Shown: positions 21,295 to 33,365, counted from the first letter of the stretch. The stretch is DNA of 64,000 nt from Hemerocallis citrina (GCA_017893485.1 CM030360.1:15361971-15425970), one strand, 5' to 3'. Notes: generated from the sequence alone by a model not told the origin. Numbers and translations: made by a program.

Positions 21295-22263
21295 ATGGCT
21301 GAGGGCAAAGGCAGTAGGACCAACGGCACAAACTTCAATATTGAAGCTGAGTTTACCCGTGTATACCAAATGATGGGAGCATTTGTGGAAGCTAGTAGAA
21401 ACCAAGCACCGCCACAGGGAACACAAGGAGTCGCTACCCCAGCAGACCCGATAAAGATGGTGGAATCGTTCAAGAAGATGAAACCGCCAGTTTTCGAAGG
21501 GCAGGTCGACCCCACGGCTGCTGACGACTGGATACGTCATGTAGAAACAGTGTTTGAAGTACTGGTAACTCCAGAAGACAGCAAGGTTCGTTTGGCCACA
21601 ATATTGCTAGAGAAGGATGCCGGAGTTTGGTGGCAGTCCGTAAAGCGTGGTCTTGGGGGAGGTCAAATCACGTGGGAGAATTTCCTTGAGGAATTCCGAC
21701 AGCATTATTTTCCCACGGACGTGCAAGAAGAAAAGGCGATGGAGTTCCACAATTTGAAGCAGGAAAATATGTCTGTCAGAGAATATGAGACAAAATTTTC
21801 TCAGCTATCACGGTATGCACCTGAGATGGTCCAGGAAGAAGCAAAGAAAGCCCAAAGATTTGAGCAAGGGCTCAGTCCTGGACTAAGGTCGAGGATGGTT
21901 CCATTAGGCATCCGCCGATTCGGCAAGCTAGTAAGACGAGCTGCGGTGACAGAAATGGACATGAGGCAGAGTCAAGGCGAGGCCGAGACGAAGAAGAAGA
22001 AGAGGGACTCAACTCACAAGTCCAGAAAGCTTAACACCAGTAAGGGGACCAACCAGACGGTGGTGTGTTACTTTTGTAAAGAACCAGGTCATTTTAAGAG
22101 TCAATGCCCGAAAAGAGCCAAGACAAGCACTTGCTACAATTATGGAGAAGTCGGGCACAAGAAATCAGATTGTCCACGACTGCAAGGGAACCCCAATGAC
22201 CAGTTACTAAAGGCGACCGATAAAGGGAAGAAGGCTGATCGTCAGGGACGAACCTCAGCTTAA
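21295..22263 (+). CDS. gag: Intact gag protein of the gag-only gypsy element (322 aa)
   Basis: Structural protein forming the virus-like particle that packages element RNA. The ATG at 21295 is the first in the open frame (frame open from about 21262). A gypsy-type gag domain occupies roughly residues 60-225: PPVFEGQVDPTAADDWIRHV, AGVWWQSVKRG, WENFLEEFRQHYFP, LSRYAPEMV. A basic stretch leads to a zinc knuckle CYFCKEPGHFKSQC (CX2CX4HX4C). A second knuckle, CYNYGEVGHKKSDC, has Tyr in place of the second Cys. The intact frame in a pol-less element suggests recent or selected use. The domain resembles chromovirus-type gag; the lineage is inferred. Confidence 0.92.
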   Translation: MAEGKGSRTNGTNFNIEAEFTRVYQMMGAFVEASRNQAPPQGTQGVATPADPIKMVESFKKMKPPVFEGQVDPTAADDWIRHVETVFEVLVTPEDSKVRLATILLEKDAGVWWQSVKRGLGGGQITWENFLEEFRQHYFPTDVQEEKAMEFHNLKQENMSVREYETKFSQLSRYAPEMVQEEAKKAQRFEQGLSPGLRSRMVPLGIRRFGKLVRRAAVTEMDMRQSQGEAETKKKKRDSTHKSRKLNTSKGTNQTVVCYFCKEPGHFKSQCPKRAKTSTCYNYGEVGHKKSDCPRLQGNPNDQLLKATDKGKKADRQGRTSA

Positions 22264-22624
22264 CTGGGAAGAATTATGTAATAGTGAGGGCTATCATAGT
22301 CGAGAAATAGTAAAATGTTTTGTTGGTTGCATTTTTGCAAGTTAGGGATGATGAACTTGTACTATGTTCTGTAGCATGATATTATGACTATTATAAAGCA
22401 TGAAAGTTGGGGAATTTAGTCGTCTCTTGTCTTATGCGTAATTTTGTTAAGTGTTTGGGGTAAGGCATAAGGCTGAAATATTTGCCTTCTCCTTGGAAAG
22501 CCTCGCTTTCTTCTAAGGAGGGAGTGGTCACCGATCCTCTAGAAGTACAAACCGAGAGCTGGAAGATGTGCTTAGAACTTGACTCGGGCACTAGAAGGAG
22601 ATATGATGAACCAAGAACGATCGT
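22264..22624 (+). other. Spacer between gag and the tandem array
   Basis: Non-coding. No pol sequence begins here, although in an autonomous gypsy element protease would follow gag at this point. Confidence 0.7.
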
Positions 22625-23870
22625 GAGTATGGAGGCTCCAGAATGGTCCGCAGAGTGAGATATTCCCTAGCTAACTAGACGAGGGATAAAATAGGCCCCA
22701 GAGTGTTCTATAGAGAGGGATTGATCTCCAGTGTTTCAGGAAGAGAGCAATACTCATGGGGAGTTCGTGTAGTGAGGTCGGCTCCAGAATGATCCATGGA
22801 GTGAGACATTCCTCAGCATTCCAGACGAGGGATGAAATAGGCCCCAGAATGATCTGTGGAGTAGGATTGGTCTCCAGTATTCCAGGAATGAGAGCGATGC
22901 TCATGAGGAAGATTGTGTGATGTTAGCTCTAGAATGATCCAGAGAGTGAGATATTCTCCAGTATTCCAGATGTGGGATGAAATAGGCCCCAGAATGATCT
23001 GTGGAGTGAGATTGATCTCCAGAATTCCAGGGACAAGAGCAACGTTCACGGGTAGGCTAGTGGGACATTGGCTCCAGAATGATCCATGGAGTGAGACATT
23101 CCTCAGTATTCCAGACGAGGGATGAAATAGGCCCCAGAATGATCTGTGGAGTAGGATTGGTCTCTAGTATTCCAGGGACGAGAGTGATGCTCATGAGGAA
23201 GATTGTGTGATGTTAGCTCCAGAATGATCCAGGGAGTGAGATATTCTCTAGTATTCCAGACGTGGGATGAAATAGGCCCCAGAATGATCTGTGGAGTGAG
23301 ATTGATCTCCAGAATTCCAGGGACGAGAGCAACGTTCACGGGTAGGCTAGTGGGACATTAGCTCCAGAATGATCCAAGGAGTGAGATATTCCCCAGTATT
23401 CCAGACGAGGGATGAAATAGGCTCCAGAATGATCTGTGGAGTGGGATTGATCTCCAGTATTCCAAGGACGAGAGTAATACCCACAAAGGAAATTCAAGGA
23501 TGAGTAAGGGCTCCAGAGTGATCCAAGGAGTGAGATATTCTCCAGTATTCCAGACGAGGGATGAAATAGGCCCCAGGATGATCTGTGGAGTGGGATTGAT
23601 CTCCAGTATTCCGAGGACGAGAGTAATACCCACGGGAAAAATTAATGATAAGAGAGGCTCCAGAACAATCCGTGGAATGAGATATTTCCTGGTATTCCAG
23701 AACATGAGGTAAAATAGGCCCCAGGAGGTTCTGTAGAGAAGGATTGATCTCCAGTAGTCCAGGATGAGAGCGACTTTCCCCAAAGTGATTCATCCCCAGT
23801 ACGGTGGATGTGAGATAGGACAGATCCCCGAATGATCCGCGCGATGGGATTAATCTCCGGGATGAAAGGA
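22625..23870 (+). repeat. Tandem array, about eight units of ~146 bp
   Basis: GGCCCC (or GGCTCC) of the unit GGCCCCAGAATGATCTGTGG occurs at 22693, 22840, 22985, 23130, 23275, 23420, 23569 and 23717, spacings of 147, 145, 145, 145, 145, 149 and 148. Each unit has two related halves: CTCCAGAATGATCCATGGAG with TATTCCAGACGAGGGATG, then CCCCAGAATGATCTGTGGAG with GGATTGATCTCCAGTATTCC. Open frames across it on either strand are by-products of the repeat. Confidence 0.92.
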
Positions 23871-23991
23871 TGCGTTGAGCACTTGAGGCTTGCTAGCCGA
23901 TGTTGAGAACTTGAGATGATCAGGGGAAGGTGTCTTCTGCTCATGGATGTTTGTCGACTCCTCTAGCGACATTCTGAGAACAGAACGATTC

Positions 23992-24005
23992 TAAGGAGGG
24001 AGTGA
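23992..24005 (+). other. Polypurine tract
   Basis: AAGGAGGGAGTGA sits directly before the 3' LTR, where plus-strand DNA synthesis is primed. One T interrupts the purines near its end. Confidence 0.85.
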
Positions 24006-27000
24006 TGTAATACCCCACAAAATAGTATATGGCTATTTTTGCACTGTAATCTGTGCACGTATGAGTATTGCACACGATTACATATTTTTCGAGGAAATTA
24101 TCAGTTAAATTGAGAGATTTCAGACACACGAGCTGTTCTGAACCCGATAAGGTAAACTCGGAATATCGTCTCGATTAAACTGTGGTTTTGTCCCGATTGT
24201 TTTGACCAGATAATTTTTGGGAGAAAATTACAATTTCTATAAAATATGTATTTTTATAGGATTTTAATTTATATGTATTGGTTATTTCAATTAAGCTAGT
24301 GCTTGAAGTGAATGTGAATTGAGTTTGTGCACTAGGGTTAGAATCGGAGTGTGGTGACCTAGGGTTCCTTGACCTAACCTAGGGTTAGGAACCCTAGCAT
24401 CACATCATGGCTTGGATCTTGATGGAGATCCAATGGTGGAGGTAAAACACCATGTGCATGTTGACTTATGAATGGGAAACTTCCATGAAATTCCTAAGGA
24501 AGCTTCCAAGAAGTTTCTTCCTTGAAAGGTTGGCCGCATCCCATCCACCCATCTTCCACTAACACCACCTCCCCCCATCCCCACCCTACATTCCATCCGG
24601 CCAAACCAAACCCTAGCTCCCATTCTTTATAAAACCCCCCATTTTCCACTCTCATTCTTTCACTCATTCACCATTATTCTTGTTTCAAAAAAAAAGAGGA
24701 GAAAGAGAAGGAGAAGAAGGAAGGTGGAACCTTTTTATTAGGGAGTTGTAGTAGGGTGGAGAAGTAGGAAAATTGAGGAGGCCAAGTTATACAAGTACAA
24801 GGCAAGCAAGCAAGCAAGCAAAGCTACAAGGAGATTCTTTGGCAAAACTTCAAGTGGGTGATCTCTTCAACTCTAAACTCGGAATTTATTTTCTTTTGAG
24901 TAGGAAATGGAAGTTTAGTGGCAGTAGACATGATGTAGTTACCATGTATGAGCATGTGAAGTGCTAGGGAAACTTAGTTGTATGGTAAGAACAACTTCTT
25001 CCTTAAGCTTGTTAAGAAGTATGATTGTGAGGGTATATTGGGAAATTTTTTACACCCAAACGGTTTGGAATCTTGGGTTAAAATTCTGGGGTATTGTTCT
25101 TCTATGTATGTAGAGTATCCATGATTTTTTTCATAATATTTGGATGCATTTTAGTAGCCCAAACAGCAGGTCCAAGTCCGGACAGTAAGCAGCCAGAATA
25201 GCTGCTGGCTGTAAGGATTTTTGACTGTCTTTCCGATTTTGTATCTCGGAAATGACAGGGCATTTTGAGCTGGAAATTTTTGTGGACTCTCTTGTATGTG
25301 TCTACAACCATAGTCTTAAATTTCGTAATTTTCCGAGGTCGTTTGATGCCCCGAAAAAATAGTAGAATTCGACTGGTCCGTAGGTGTCGGCTGAAGCTGA
25401 CTGTGCTTTGTGCTGAAGTTCAAAAAGCCATAACTTCGTGTACGTTTATTATTTTGCTACGAAATTTTGGGAGTAGCTTGGGGTATGAGTCTATTTGATG
25501 AATCTCAAATTTTGGATTATTTAGAGTTCATTTGACAAGGTTTCAAAAGGGATTAGTGAGGGGCAGTAAGTACTCTGCTGAAATAGAACAGCTGAAAATT
25601 TTGCTATGTTTGAGGAGTCATAGATCTTTGTGTGAAATGAGTTTGAATATAAATTTTGGACACAATGAAATGGCACATGTTTGGATTAAGAATCTCAAAT
25701 TTTGTGCGCATTGGACTCAAGGTTGATTTATTATCGAATTTCGAAGTAGGCTATGTTTGGCCTAGTGCAAGTTGTCGAGTCCGTGGAGATGGATATCCCT
25801 GGACTTATCAATTAAGAATTTGGACGACTGGACAACTAGAGATTTGCAGTAGGGAGTCATTGATTTCTAACCCAACTGGAATTTTAGAATTTCAGTTGTA
25901 AGTTGGATGTTATGATTTTCCGAAGTTGGGATAGATTCGGCCTTGTCAAGGTAATGGTTGCTAGAGAAATCAACTTTTCCTTGTTATGCCCCCGATGGAA
26001 AATGAGTATCTTTGGGGACCCTAAGGATTGAATCTGAGGACGTGTCCAACTAAGAAGTTAAGGTAGACACTCCCAGCCTTCCATAGGACCCGGGGTCGAG
26101 CAGTTCCGATGAGCGTAGCTGGGGTTACAGCTACTGCTACTTCTTAATCTGTTCATCGGATAATTGACGAGGAACCCTCTGCATAACACAGAATGGTGAT
26201 CACGAGCTATCGAGTTTTATTGATGTCTTAGAAATTCATTTGGAACTTGGATAAGTTCCTGTGCTTAATACTCATGATGGACATGAGTGAGTCGGGATAT
26301 AACTCAGGTCGATTGTGTTGGGTGTCTCGATGCCTGAGTCTGTCAACGGTCAAGAATTGATGGTTATGTGTGTACTTACCCTCCTTGAATTGTATTGCAT
26401 CCTTGGGGTGCCGTTGGACCACTCGCTGAGGGTCACGGGCCAGGACTAATTGATCGCAGACCTGTAAAGGTATCAGAAATCAGTGGATGTGATTTTCTGT
26501 GATGATTGTTGTCTGACAGACCAGACAGACTCGACATGGTTGATCGATACCAAGTGTGATCTGGGTAACAACTTGTCTTCAATAACTGCATTGATTAGGT
26601 TTTTCTTATTGTTTTCGCTCGAAGACAGAATTGGTGTTAGGGGTGATTCCCTATAATCCAACTCGTCTAAGAATTAGCTGTAGGTGGTGATACTATGGGT
26701 TGTCTCTTCCTGTCATTAAGGATACGTGCTGCTGCGCGTATCTTGCACTGTTGATTCTTGAGGTACCGTGGTAAGGACGGATGGGATCCATGCACAGGTT
26801 AGTGGACACGAGCGGGTCGTATGGGATACGACGCTATAGGTATGCTGTGGTATATCTTTAAGTTCGTCACGGCCGTTGACTGCAGAATGGTGGGACCGTT
26901 GACTACAGAGCGGTGGGACCGCATACCCTTAAGTTCGGCACGGCCGTTGACTGCAGAACGGTGGGACCGTTGACTGCAAAGCGGTGGGACCGCATATCTT

Positions 27001-28022
27001 AAGTTCGTCACGACCTTCAAGGAGGGTCTGAGGCAACGATGATTGGTGACAACGGGCAGCGCCCCGAAGCATTTATGTTATTTATCTCCTCAACCATGTC
27101 ATACTATCAGGAACAGGAAGTAGACCCAATTAGAATGCATTGCATGACGAGGGACTGAACCCTATATTCAAGAAAACGAACTCCTTGGAAGGTATGTAGT
27201 ATGGGATGCATACATTTCCATCGAAGTTGATTTTGAGAAAGTATGCAGTATGGGATGCATGCATTCCCAACGAATCGCATTAGAGTACGTGCATCGTGTG
27301 CATTCTTGTTTCGTGCATTAAATTAGACCATGTCATGTTTTGGCCTGGAACGTATGTAGTATGGGATGCATGCATATCCAGAGTCCCAAGGTTGCTTGTA
27401 TTACAATAAGGCAGGTGATCAACGCATTAGTTGTTAGACCATGGCATACACGAACACTAGGGAATTAGGATGCATGTTTTTCTTTTCATTCAAGATGGTT
27501 TGTGGTTGCTAGTTTGGAGATCGCTGTTTTCTTATCAGCAATGCGTCAGTAGAATTACTGACGTACCCCACATTTTAGGTACATGAATATCAGGTCATAA
27601 GCGCAGGAGAGCCCAAGATCAGCAGGGCATCCAAGGGGGATGGCAGTATACGTGCCTACCATTCGAGTGGGGCAGAAATATCAGAGTCGCGCAGCAGAAG
27701 GCTCAAGCCGAGGGACAAGTCCCAGGGAAGCAGATAGACCACTCAGCAGAGTTATCAGCAATGACTAATCGATTGCTGATCTGGAAGACAACTGACAGCT
27801 TTGCCAGAGGAGCCTGAATATTCTTTGTGATCAGTTGTAATAAGTTATGTAATTTGTATTCCTTGTTCAAGGACATTTTGATATTGTAATTATTGATGTA
27901 ATAACTCTAAAGGCAATAAAAGTATTTAAATTTTCATGTTATTTACTGTGTTGAGATGCATTTGAAGGCAAAGATTCTGGTTGTGTCACGGATGTCCGGT
28001 ATTAGAAATCCGGGGCGTTACA
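24006..28022 (+). repeat. Gag-only element 3' LTR (4,017 bp)
   Basis: It is nearly identical to the 5' LTR. I counted eight substitutions in the first ~630 bases and one extra AAGC unit near 24806. TATAAAA lies at 24628-24634, AATAAA at 27915, and the GTAGTATGGGATGCA boxes at 27196, about 27245 and 27356. It ends GGGGCGTTACA at 28022, followed by ATATC. Confidence 0.93.
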
Positions 28023-28637
28023 ATATCATAGATACCCTTCAAAAATGTGTATTTTCGTATATGCCCCTAACAATTTGGACTTTATTTCATATTTATTCCT
28101 ATGTTAAATATTACTAAGTTAATCATGATTTTACCCTTACGAGACAAATAGAAATCAAATTAAAAGATCCAATTAAACAATTAAATGAGAAAAGATTTTA
28201 ACATTTTTAAGAAAAATAATTGAGGAATCTTATAATCTATCATTAAAAAATAAGAATGGTGGCAAATTCGGAGAAATAACGTGAGGAAGAATATGCAGTT
28301 CTCAAATATGCACTGTTAGTTTATCCATTTCTTAAAGAAAAATAAAGAAATTTCGATAAGAGTTAATGAGTCTCGGTTGGATTAAAATTGCCCGAATTTA
28401 TAAGGATGAAGAAGATAAAGTCAGAATGGTAGAGAAGAGAATAATTCAGTTATTTTTCATCAAGTCCATTAAAAAAATAAAAATTCTTCATTGTTTTGAG
28501 TTTTTTTAACTAGAGGGGTAATTAAGAGAAGTGACATATGTTGTTGGGGACAAATATGAAAATACATATTTGTGAGGGGCATACATGATATTGAAATATT
28601 TGTTAGGGACATACATGTTAAAATCCCCCCCAAAAAT

Positions 28638-28759
28638 TTAGTTGAGTCCGGTTCAGTTATGAAAAAATAACCCCCTCGGGTGGGTTTTTGAGTTTGAAAA
28701 GAAATATGGATTGGATTGGGAAAATTTAAAAAATCCACCCAACTATACCCCTGCATTCC
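28638..28759. other. Spacer left of hAT element 2
   Basis: AT-rich, no gene. It may still belong to the outer arm of the preceding inverted-repeat element. Confidence 0.4.
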
Positions 28760-31700
28760 CCTAGTAGTAGGGATGATAATGGGCCGGGGTAGGATAGGGT
28801 CTTGCATAAATCCTGGGCCCGACCCTACTTTCTTAAGTGCCTTAATTTTTTGCCTCAGTCCCGGCCCTGAACATAATTTATCTAAGCTTTCCAGGACTGG
28901 CTCAGGGCCTTCATATGGTCCTAGACTTTTCTTTTTAATGAATAAATTATTGAATATTATTGATTATTAAATGAAAATGATACTTTAAAATTTTAATATT
29001 CTATAATCTTGTCAATTAAACAAATATGACATGTGATTCAACAATCATAATTACATCAAGAAATCAAAGATAGCCAAATGGTTCTCTTTTTTATTTACTC
29101 AAAAGGTGACCATAGCGAAATCGACATGAATCAGAGTTTCATTATAGAGTTAATGATGTAAGATAGAACTCAAAGATTACTTTAAATGCTACAATCTACA
29201 AATGTAAATTTTAGAAAAGTAGGTATGGGCTTTGGTAAAATGCACTAATGTAACTACCGTTTTTGTATTTTTTAATTTTTCCCCTTTTATAATATTTTTA
29301 TTTGCAATTGAATAAAAACTCTATTTTTCTCTTTCTTGATTATTATTTTAGTTAAGACTTGTTCATGAAATTCTTCGTTCTTTTGATTGGGCTATTCTTA
29401 TTGATCCTATTGTTCTCTTATTTAATTGTGGGTATTTTGATTTAAACCCTATTGGTTTTGATCTATCTCATAATTGAACCCTAAAACCCAATTTTATTTG
29501 TTCTTAACCCTAATCCGCTGTTATTGGACCCTAATTCACCAACCCAGTATCCCAATTGTACCCTATAAATACAACTCTATTGCAAATCCTAAAAATTGCA
29601 CATCTTCGAAACCTTAGCCGCTTATTCTATCTCCTCTCTCCTCTCTCCTCCCGTTCTCTCTCTCTCCCGATCTGTTTCCCGCCCAAATTACACCAGAACC
29701 CATCCCCTTCTCCGTTCGTCTCCTCTGGCGACCATACCCCATCGCCACCCTACTCCCGTCGATGCCCAACACAGCTGCCACCACAGCCATGCCAAACCCC
29801 GATACTCCTCCTCTTCCGCTCTCCTCGACATTGCAGCAACCCATCGCTGTTAACCCAAATCGATGACCCACCTCGTCGACGTCGCCCAGAAGCCGTCCGC
29901 CCTCGCCACCGCAGCGTCGACGTCGGCCAGTGATGCCGCTGCCTCTTGGCCGTGCTCTCTCTCTCTCTCTCTTGCTCAGTCGCTGCTGTCTCTTTGTTTG
30001 CTGTATTACTTGACTCTTTTCTTTACATATATATTGCACGTGTTATTATTTGCTAGTTCGTGGGTTCATTGCTTCGGGATCCTTATCCCGTTATTCTTGG
30101 TATTCGTTTTCATCGTCTATAATTCAAGTCACCATCCTCTTGAATTGTTAATTGTATCAAATTAAAGTTTTGTTGAAACTCTTGCAAGTAGATCCTTTGT
30201 TCATCGTATTATACATTGTTTATCTCTTTCGTTGGGTTTATTAAGGGTTTACACGAGCTAACCCCCAATACTCTTGACATCGTGCCAATTTGACTCCAAA
30301 AATATTGAATCTTGCATAAATCATATAGTATGGACAATAGAGTTACACATACAATCACAACACAAATAAATTAATGTAGAGACAATTGTCAGGTTGTATG
30401 TTGTTTGATCGATTGATAGTTGATTGATGATAAATTAGTGTATGTGTGTGTTATAATTTTATTTATTATGTTTTGACACTCATCATGCTGATTATATAAT
30501 TTATTGACAAAAGAATCGATACTCATCATGTTTATTTAATTTATTCACATGAAAATTTCCCTAAAACCTGTATCTTGCTTGCTGCCTAAAATTTGTCTGT
30601 TGTTTTTGACCCAGTAAACGATCTTAAATTTAATTACTTTCTGAACAAGAGTTGTAGCCGCATCTTTCTATTTTCCGAAAAATCCTGAATTTTTAATTCT
30701 GAATTTTGTAGCAAAAGTTATGCCCGTTTTACTACAGTTGTGTTTCGACTTTCAGATTTTTAGATTCTTATATCTTCCATGTTTAAACAATAAAAAGGCT
30801 AATCAAATGATAGAATTTCATTCTGAAAATTTCCAGATTATTAATTTACATGTTTGGGAACCTAATAAGTATTTCTAATAAATTTAATAATGAGTTTTTG
30901 CTGATTCTAAAACTAAAATACCATGATGTCGATATTCTTCATGAACATGAAACCTGTAAAGAACTATGTGTTTGACCTAGCTACTGTTATCGAATTTTGA
31001 ACTTTAAATATGCGTTGGAATCGTGTGGAAGTCTAGTTTCCAGAATTTCTGACGGATTCAACTTTCAGTTTCTGAGTCAGCGGGAAAATATACTTTTGTA
31101 CAGACTGTGCTTTCTGTCCAGAATTTTAGATTCCACTTTTTAATAGATTAATTATCCTTATATCGTACTAGTGCATGAATTAATGAATGTATGTGTAGAA
31201 CCCCATATTTTTAAAATATTATTTTTAAAGGTTTACAAATGACTAAAATGATTTTTTGGAGAATTTATGAATATTTTCAGAAAAAATTTTCTTTTTACAC
31301 GTGTAAAACACGTGCAAATACTTTCTTGAGAAGTTTGAGTGTCAAGTTTTCTTCATGAAAAATTATTATTTAATATTTGGGATTTATTTAGTATTTTTTC
31401 AGATTTTTCTGAAATTAATTGGAACTAATTGCAAATTTTGAGAAAAGAATGACCTTTTTGCAAATTTGTCATTTTTAGGGGTTAAAATGTAAAAGGTATT
31501 TTCTGGACGTTTTGAACAGTACCGGTTGAGATTTAGGATTATATTTTACTGTTAAATCCTAATTTAAATGAATTTTGTTGAATTTCCAACTATAGAACTA
31601 TATATATAAAGTGGTATTTTGAAGGGATCATTTTGTAAAAGTGGGGTAAAACCCTAAACTCTTTATCCCGGGTGTTTAAAGGATTTTTGCAACCGTCTTT

Positions 31701-32320
31701 CGCTGCACAATAGAGAACTTTGTGATTTGTCTTGGTGGAGCAAGAGGAAGATTTGGATCTCGCAAAAAGGAAGGCTTTTTCGTTGGATCTTTTCAATTCC
31801 AAGGTGAGTGACATTGTTTTGTTTTGTGGATGATATGAACTTTGTTTGTGAATTGATCTATGCGAACGATTGTTTGTCGTTTGTTTGATATGTTATTTAT
31901 TTGGTGTATTTTGCATGAGAACGATGCAAGGGTTGTTGTGTGTACCATGTATGTGGAATCTAAAAATGTTGAGTAGATCTTGGTTTATAAATTTGTATTG
32001 ATAGAAAGCATGTTAAGATTTGCGTATGGTTATGATCGGATGGATGAACATCTGGATCTTGTGTTTACAAATCAGATCTTGGTTATGAGTTGTAAAGAAA
32101 TGTAGTATTGAGAAACCCTAATGGAAGAATTAGGAATTTAGAACATGAGAATTGAGTTTTGAGATATTGGATGTTTTGAGTAATGTATCCATAATGAGGA
32201 TTATTTTAGATTGGTCATTTTTACCTGAATACGAATTATTTTCATAAACAATGAATCATTAGAAAAACTCTAGTTTTGATTATTGTATACAGACCTAAAT
32301 TATGTAAACTGTAGGCCGAC

Positions 32321-32660
32321 AGTCGACTGGTAGCCTTTTCAGTCGACTGGTACGACCCTGCTGATGTATCTTTAGCCTTCTGAAAATCCGTTCTGGATAG
32401 TCGACTTAGACCCTAGTTCAGTCGACTGGTGCACTGAGAACTTATTTTGTATAGTTATTGCAGTTTCTTGTCTGGACAGTCGACCTACGACTCCTTAAGT
32501 CGACTGTTAGTCCTTAGAATATTTTCGTGAAAATCATTGGAATTTGTCTCGGGTAAGTCGACCGATAACCTTTTTAAGTCGACTTATATGACTTAGTTAT
32601 TTCCTTAAAATCATGGATATTTTCCCTCTGGACAGTCAACTTACTACAGTTTAAGTCGAC
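32321..32660 (+). repeat. ~78-bp tandem repeat with paired AGTCGAC boxes
   Basis: AGTCGAC or near variants occur at 32321/32341, 32399/32420, 32478/32498, 32556/32577 and 32634/32654. The pair spacing is 20-21 bp and the pair-to-pair period 77-79 bp. Most boxes extend to CAGTCGACTGG or AAGTCGACT; the box at 32634 reads AGTCAAC. Sequence between boxes is much less conserved than the boxes. Confidence 0.9.
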
Positions 32661-33090
32661 TGGTACTGATGAGTTTTTGTAACTTGAGTGTTCTTTTGAA
32701 TGATTAGTCTTCAGATATTTTGGCCTATATTTTGTCTCCAGTTAAGCATATGACTTGAGATATTCAGTTAAGCATTTGATTTGAGATATTCAGTTAAGTA
32801 TTTGATTTTGAGATATTCAGTTGAGCTATTTTCTTTAGTGAAAAGTTGGTTTAGACTTTTTGAGTATGAGTCTCTAGAGGATGTGTGTAACCCTAGTATA
32901 CCGGTGTTGAGTTAGTTTGTTGAGGCCTGTGGAGGTATTTCAGTTATTCAGTTTTGAGTTAAGTCCGGTAGGGTACACCACTCTAGGAGATTCGTTGAGT
33001 AATTAAGTAACCCAAAAATAATAAGGACAGACACTAGTGGTGATATGATGAACGGGAACATGAGTCAAGTACCTCAGTATGGCTTTCGGT

Positions 33091-33365
33091 GTGAGATTTA
33101 ATCTCCGGAATTATCGAAGTATCTTACTTTGGGTGTGGGATCTATCTGCGGAATTATCCAAGTATTTTACTTTGGGTGTGAGATATATCTCCGGAATTAT
33201 CCAAGTAGTTGCTTTCGGTGTGGGATTGATCTCCGGAATTATCGGAGTCGAGGCGAAGCACATGTGGTATTCGTGTGGTGATGTGTCAATGTTTCGGTGT
33301 GGGATGATCTCCGAAATTATCACGGTAAAGTACCTGTGGCGTGGGATCTATCCCCGGAATTATGG
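33091..33365 (+). repeat. ~43-bp tandem repeat, GTGGGATTGATCTCCGGAAT
   Basis: Unit starts are at 33091, 33135, 33178, 33220, 33299 and 33341 (spacings 44, 43, 42, 79, 42). Each has GTG(G/A)GAT..ATCTCCGGAATTATC. The 79-base gap is about two units with one copy decayed. The same motif recurs in the ~146-bp array at 22.6-23.9 kb. Confidence 0.88.

Larger units (their letters stand above)
17066..28022 (+). mobile_element. Gag-only Ty3/gypsy-type element with 4-kb LTRs
   Basis: 10,957-bp complete element flanked by the 5-bp duplication ATATC (17061-17065 and 28023-28027). The LTRs (17066-21078, 24006-28022) begin TGTAATACCCC and end GGGGCGTTACA. The 2.9-kb interior holds a primer-binding site, one intact gag ORF, a ~146-bp tandem array and a polypurine tract. 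No protease, reverse transcriptase, RNase H or integrase is present. This fits plant non-autonomous elements described as TR-GAG or LARD types, which must borrow pol proteins. Confidence 0.93.
17030..28637. mobile_element. Older inverted-repeat element split by the gag-only element
   Basis: With 17066-28027 removed, the left sequence (TATATACCCCTAATAATATG...AATATCATAGATACCC... ATGTGTATTTTCGTATATGC) aligns with the reverse complement of 28551-28637 (GTATGTCCCTAAC...AATATCATGTATGCCC... ATATGTATTTTCATATTTG). The arms are about 90 bp or longer and clearly diverged. Outer ends and target duplication are uncertain; similar TATACCCC arms occur in the Mutator-like element at 6717. Bases 28080-28550 would be its interior and hold no gene. 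Confidence 0.5.

Noticed and set aside
22671..23944. Long minus-strand frames with repeated LEINLTPQIILGPISS-like peptides
   Set aside because: They arise from the ~146-bp tandem repeat on the non-sense strand. There is no start context, domain or separate conservation.
17066..28022. Possibility that this segment is two tandem solo LTRs around a host gene
   Set aside because: Primer site, gag with zinc knuckle, polypurine tract and one outer ATATC duplication show a single retrotransposon.
29556..30165. Serine/proline-rich frames after a TATA box (29556-29933, 29863-30165)
   Set aside because: They lie in the leader of solo LTR A, overlap in different frames and have no domain. A captured gene start is possible but not supported.
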